A stretch of 49,047 bases of DNA from contig MZNV01001580.1 in the NCBI GenBank assembly GCA_002081555.1, forward strand, positions 1 through 49,047. The letters run 5' to 3'. A program made the translations under genes and the position numbers. Shown here one piece after another: positions 45,201-49,047 of this stretch (its first letter is position 1; each line of letters starts with the position of its first letter). The notes beneath the pieces were generated by a model. The model saw nothing but the letters and a program-made list of their open reading frames with translations, searched no databases and was not told the origin of the DNA. Source of the stretch: Protostelium mycophagum. Taxonomy: Eukaryota > Evosea > Variosea > Protosteliida > Protosteliaceae.

Positions 45201-46356
45201 TACATTCTGGGAACATGACGTGGATTTGGGAAGTATTCTCCATAATTTCGCAGTGCTAAATCTGAAAAATCCCAATGTTTTGAAGACCTCTCTACTCAAC
45301 GCAGTCTATCCCATTCTCCCCCGCTTCGTTTTGAAATGCCAAATACTACAAATGGTACGCTGTGTTGTTCAACAAGTTTCTTATGCCAACAGATTCGCTT
45401 GGCTCCACAATTAGTGGAATTACTGCTGCTGCACGACGACCCTGAAGTACAGATATCCCTCTTAGACAGCACGACAAAGATCCTGGTTTTCATTTTAGGC
45501 GGAGTGAATGGGACAAGCCGACCACCGACATATGATCCGTAAGTAGATATTCTACATCTTTACTTCGTTTACCACTTTGTGTTCATCTGACAAACACAGA
45601 AATACTGTTTCCAGCTTTGCAAAAATTTCGGATTTTATGGTGAACAAATTGTTGCATCTGATGGAAAACAAAACATTGGAGACCGTCATGATCCGGAAGG
45701 TCATTCTATCAGATTGATAAAACCGAGTTGAATCTCAACAGGTATTGGACGTCCTGTACTCGCTCAGTACACTGTGGGAGGACCTGAGATATCTCCCGCC
45801 AATCTGTAACTATATCGCGAAAAACATGAATCAACAGGTCATCATCCAAACCCTTTCGACGAAAAGAGCAGATTCACACCTTCTCCAAAGCCTTTCCAAC
45901 GATATAAAAAATGAAGAGCTGGCACACTCCGACCACAGTAAGAATAGATTCCAAAAATAGACACTGCAGTATTGACTCGGTGTAGTTATAGAGAGTGACT
46001 TTCGCGATGAAGAGATGCTGCCGGCGGAGGACCCTCTTGCGGACATTGTGCAAGAAAATGAGGAGTTCGATGACTGGGATGATAATGGAGACATGAATGT
46101 GACCGGAAATATCAAAGAATTTTCTTCCTTTTTGTACAGACTCAGCCGACAGAACCAAGACTTGGTGTTACATTCACCAAACAGACAACTGTGCAAATGG
46201 CTGGGAATAGGTGAGCATTTCATCGTGATGTGATGTCTGAACATCATTTCAGATGACGCGGTGCCCGTCGATTATGACACAAAACTGAAGGCGATCACGA
46301 AGACACAACGGAACACGATCAACTGGCTGACCGCCTCACCGTCTAAATTGTTATAA
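42265..46356 (+). CDS. Large HEAT/ARM-like helical protein, family unknown
   Basis: The ATG at 42265 gives MVMEVPQLLEALMEAGGCLT. Almost every exon is made of amphipathic helices: LNNALLSAISHCIFKSATKA, VWSAIRKKSYSGLGSVLRFF, QQTEGGILGVLAILKSF, VVYKLLQNEQLSIREIAIKT, EVQISLLDSTTKILVFILGG, VLDVLYSLSTLWEDLRYLPP. Spacing suggests HEAT or armadillo-type repeats across about 1,100-1,200 residues. A disordered Ser/Pro-rich insert lies at about 44.1-44.5 kb, and an acidic stretch (EENEEFDDWDDNGD) near 46.06 kb. The last exon (DDAVPVDYDTKLKAITKTQR) ends at TAA 46354-46356, 55 bases from the convergent PSMD6 stop. I do not recognise an orthologue. A scaffold role is all the fold suggests. About 14 short introns; some exon edges (43.4-43.9 and 44.7-44.85 kb) are uncertain. 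Confidence 0.7.
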
Positions 46357-46411
46357 ACCGTTTTTGAGACAATTTTCCGAGAGAAGAGACACTGAGTGAT
46401 ATTTTATCCAT

Positions 46412-47871
46412 CTACAAGTTGATGACTCTGGACAACTTTTGGATGCGGTTCAGCATTAGATCTCCCTGCTTGATTGTGGCTTGGTACTGTGCATTTTTGC
46501 TGTCCGGTCTGTTTGTCTCCACAATCCCTCCGACTTTGTCGATCTTGGCGTGAAGTCTTCCAGAAGCGATGAAGCGGGAGAGCTCCCTTTGAAATTTAAA
46601 ATCGACAAAATGGCGCGAAAAAGACGACTCACTTGTCGAGGAAGTTTGGTGACACGCCGAAGGCGGTGGCCATGTTACCGATCTGGACGCTCTTGTAAGA
46701 CTCCAACATCTGAGAATAAGCCAGAATTCTCATCTCCTTGGAGAAATATTCGGCATGAGGCGACAAAAATCTGTTCTTCTTGATCACGTCGGTGATGTCG
46801 GCTGTAAAAATGTCAATCTCAAATAAATTTAGAAAAGTTGGACTGACCGAGAGCGACGAGGAAGGGGGCGTAATTACATTCGTAGAAAGAAGTCAAGAGT
46901 GTTCGTAAGTTGGGAATATTTCCAATTACAGAGATGATCTCGGGTGCATTGATCACCTTGCTCTTGATGGTTCTTCTGTCCAGAGCCACAACGCTCATCA
47001 ATACGGTGTAAAAGATGAAGGTGTCGTAGTCCAACAGCTCTACGGCAGTAAAAGTAGATATTGTGTCTAACAGCAGTAGAGCGGCTTTCTTGAATTCTCT
47101 GATAGACATGAGATGCAGGGCCTCGTATACCTTCAATCTGTTTCTTCTATCCCAATCACTTCCTTGCTCGATCATGCTGTGCACGTGTTATTTCTTGTAA
47201 TACGTGATGTGTGATGACATCATTTACCTCTTAGCTTGGTCGAGGTTCTTCTTGATTAGGGCGTGATCATTCCAAAAGAGACCTATTCTGTACATGTTGA
47301 AGACGATATCCAACTTCTGTCCAAAACCAATCGTCTTCTCAAGAGTGGCCTTGTATTGAGCAATAGCCTTGTCCTAAATCACAGTGTCACAATGAGCTCC
47401 ATCAAAACCGAATATTTTCATTCAAAAAGGTGACGTCATATCAAATATAGACTCACCTTCTCACCAATTCGGCTGTAAAAAGCAGCCTTGGCTTCCATGG
47501 CGTCTCTAACTTCACTCTCACCAAGGTTCTCTTGTGCATCCTTAATCTTATCATCTAATTGTTTGACTTGATCCTCATTCGCTTTCTCGGCAGTTTTTTG
47601 AAATTCTTGTTCATCTGGCCAGCCCAACTCTGGAGCTACGATCTGAAATAATGGCAACATATCTATCAAGCAATTAGATGAATATTGAACTGCCAATGAA
47701 TGACTTACTTTCTGCCTTTATAGCCTCAATAAATTTCTTTTGAACTTCCTGCTTCTCTTCATTTGATACAAAATTTTGGTGTAAGAGAAAGCGGTATTGT
47801 GCCAGCTGCTGGTTAGGCAGGTTCTCGGGGACTGGCTCACCGTCCATAGCTGTCGTGATGCTTGAAGACAT
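46412..47871 (-). CDS. PSMD6: 26S proteasome regulatory subunit Rpn7 (PSMD6)
   Basis: Rpn7 is a PCI-domain subunit of the proteasome lid. The start [20 protein letters not shown] leads into [10 protein letters not shown]. The helical N-terminal region contains [20 protein letters not shown] and [20 protein letters not shown], followed by [40 protein letters not shown] and [20 protein letters not shown]. The PCI winged helix gives [20 protein letters not shown] and [20 protein letters not shown], and the C-terminus [20 protein letters not shown] ends SRVINL before TAG (46412-46414). All of this is near-diagnostic for Rpn7, and the length is about the family's usual 390 residues. There are six or seven short introns. 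Confidence 0.96.
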
Positions 47872-48011
47872 GATTGTTACTGGATTTTGATGATCCCTGT
47901 TTGACGATCGTCACATGACGTCACTTCACACATCAATTGTAGAATGTCACATTATTAATTATTTTGTTTTATTTTTTGCAAGATCAGATCACATCATCAA
48001 ATCAGATCGAA

Positions 48012-48452
48012 ATGGCCGAACAACCAACTAACGCTTCACACCGTCTTCCTTTAGGTAATTATATGTCATTCTACAGATGACCTGACGCATCAACAGAGCT
48101 GATTGCTGAATGTACCGGTTCGAAGTTGTGGATCATCATGAAAAATGACAAAGAGCTCGTTGGAACTCTTCGCGGATTTGACGATTATGTTAACATGGTC
48201 TTGGAAGATGTTACAGAGTTGTGAGTATGACTATATACCAACAATCTCCGGATGATTCTGACATTCGAAGTGAGAACACACCAGAAGGCATCAAGACCAA
48301 TTATTTAGATCAGATTTTATTGAATGGGAACAACGTCTGTCTGGTGAGTGTTGGATTGATGTCATTCTTCATCTAAAATTGTCACATTTTTTAAATGGAA
48401 CTAATGATTGAATCAGCTCGTTCCTGGAGGAAATGGACCCATCGAACAATAA
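48012..48452 (+). CDS. LSM5: U6 snRNA-associated Sm-like protein LSm5
   Basis: LSm5 is part of the LSm2-8 ring on U6 snRNA and the LSm1-7 ring in mRNA decay. Four exons give [57 protein letters not shown], and [20 protein letters not shown] with tail GGNGPIEQ. Sm1 ([15 protein letters not shown]) and Sm2 (QILLNGNN) motifs are complete and align end to end with human LSM5 (about 91 residues). Splices are at LPLE, at TEF and at VCL. The stop TAA (48450-48452) is immediately followed by TAAATC, so AATAAA overlaps the stop. Confidence 0.97.
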
Positions 48453-48549
48453 TAAATCGTCCATTTTTGTACCAAATTCCTTTTGGCTGCAATTCTTTCC
48501 ATGACTACAACTGTGGCACTCATTGTTCCCGCCACTTTGAAAATTTCAA

Positions 48550-49047
48550 TGGCAGCAAGGCGAGGAGCTCTGATCATCTTTGAAGGCATAGATAGATGTG
48601 GTAAATCCACACAGACACAGTTACTCCATGATCACCTGGCTGCTTCCTCTCGTCCAGTCCAATTGATGAGATTTCCAAGTAAAATCGATGTTTGAACCTC
48701 TAATAAAGCTGAACAATGGTAGATCGTCAGACACCTATAGGACAGAAGATCAACAGTTATTTGACCGATAAGAATGTACAGATAGAGGATCACGTCATTC
48801 ATCTCTTATTCTCGGCTAATCGTTGGGAGGCGAGGTAGTATTACGACGATGATCATCTAATTTTGATGATTTTAGGAATCAAATCTTAGATACTCTCAAA
48901 AGCGGGACATCCATCCTTGTAGACAGATATGTCTATTCAGGCGTGGCGTTCTCCGCTGCAAAGGTGATCATCTTTCTGTTATCTACGAATGACTGTGACG
49001 TTGTGTGGTGGAAAGATTTTTATAATCTTTAGGGTCTCGATCTGGAG
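48550..49047 (+). CDS. DTYMK: Thymidylate kinase, partial at window end
   Basis: dTMP kinase makes dTDP for DNA synthesis. The ATG at 48550 gives [20 protein letters not shown], with the P-loop GIDRCGKST. Next come [70 protein letters not shown] and GLDLE where the window stops. The DRYxYSGxAFSAAKG block with its DR motif is diagnostic. About 120 of an expected 200-210 residues are present. An earlier in-frame ATG at 48501 would add 16 residues with some targeting-peptide character (MTTTVALIVPATLKIS), so a mitochondrial form cannot be excluded. There are three short introns. Confidence 0.93.

Noticed and set aside
1-49047. CRISPR arrays, bacterial operons or a prophage
   Set aside because: The window is eukaryotic (spliceosomal introns, LSm5, Rpn7, CFAP57). 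Its short repeats are dispersed palindromes, not regularly spaced arrays.

Overview
This is a eukaryotic nuclear window from a compact, intron-rich unicellular genome. Nearly every gene is cut by short GT-AG introns, mostly about 45-70 nt, with occasional ones of 280-440 nt. Genes lie on both strands with gaps of tens to a few hundred bases. TAA, TAG and TGA are all used as stops, so the code is standard. Two orthologues of motile-cilium or basal-body proteins (CFAP57 and an FBF1-like protein) and a polycystin-type channel point to a flagellated protist. I cannot name the lineage from sequence alone.

Layout. 1-945: a broken Ty3/gypsy-type pol fossil and the 3' flank of the next gene. 946-6995 (-): a large channel gene that fuses a WD40-like region, ankyrin repeats and a polycystin/TRPP pore. 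7434-13265 (+): CFAP57, divergent from the channel. 13429-16502 (+): a secreted beta-helix (POMP-like) protein. 16714-21926 (+): a ZFC3H1 orthologue (nuclear RNA exosome adaptor). 22318-22485 (-): a possible 55-residue protein. 22605-24829 (+): a membrane-anchored ankyrin-JmjC protein. 25066-25135 (-): tRNA-Glu(UUC). 25298-26915 (-): the cytochrome bc1 assembly chaperone UQCC1/Cbp3. 27065-29841 (+): a PDAT/LCAT-type acyltransferase. 29889-30540 (-): a KCTD-like BTB protein. 30885-32844 (-): a secreted protein with three domains resembling the fungal PIR cell-wall C-terminal domain. 33104-34004 (+): a small secreted-looking protein. 34773-39050 (+): FBF1-like. 39157-40870 (+): a Sec14/CRAL-TRIO protein. 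41524-41594 (-): initiator tRNA-Met. 42265-46356 (+): a large helical, HEAT-like protein of unknown family. 46412-47871 (-): proteasome lid subunit Rpn7/PSMD6. 48012-48452 (+): LSM5. 48550-49047 (+, cut by the window end): thymidylate kinase.

Themes. Cilium-associated genes (channel, CFAP57, FBF1-like) are mixed with housekeeping genes for RNA decay and splicing, proteolysis, mitochondrial assembly, lipid metabolism and nucleotide metabolism. Introns are rich in short dispersed palindromes. CTACAAC/GTTGTAG occurs roughly eight to nine times more often than chance by my hand count. GAAATTTC is also strongly enriched, and a third set is built on CGGTAA/TTACCG arms. A TA-flanked MITE with about 49-bp inverted repeats sits in an FBF1 intron, and a second partial copy lies near 41.9 kb. 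Several stop codons overlap AATAAA, suggesting very short 3' ends.

Exon joins were worked out by hand from splice sites and protein similarity remembered from known families. Gene spans include introns, and exon edges not mentioned explicitly are approximate.
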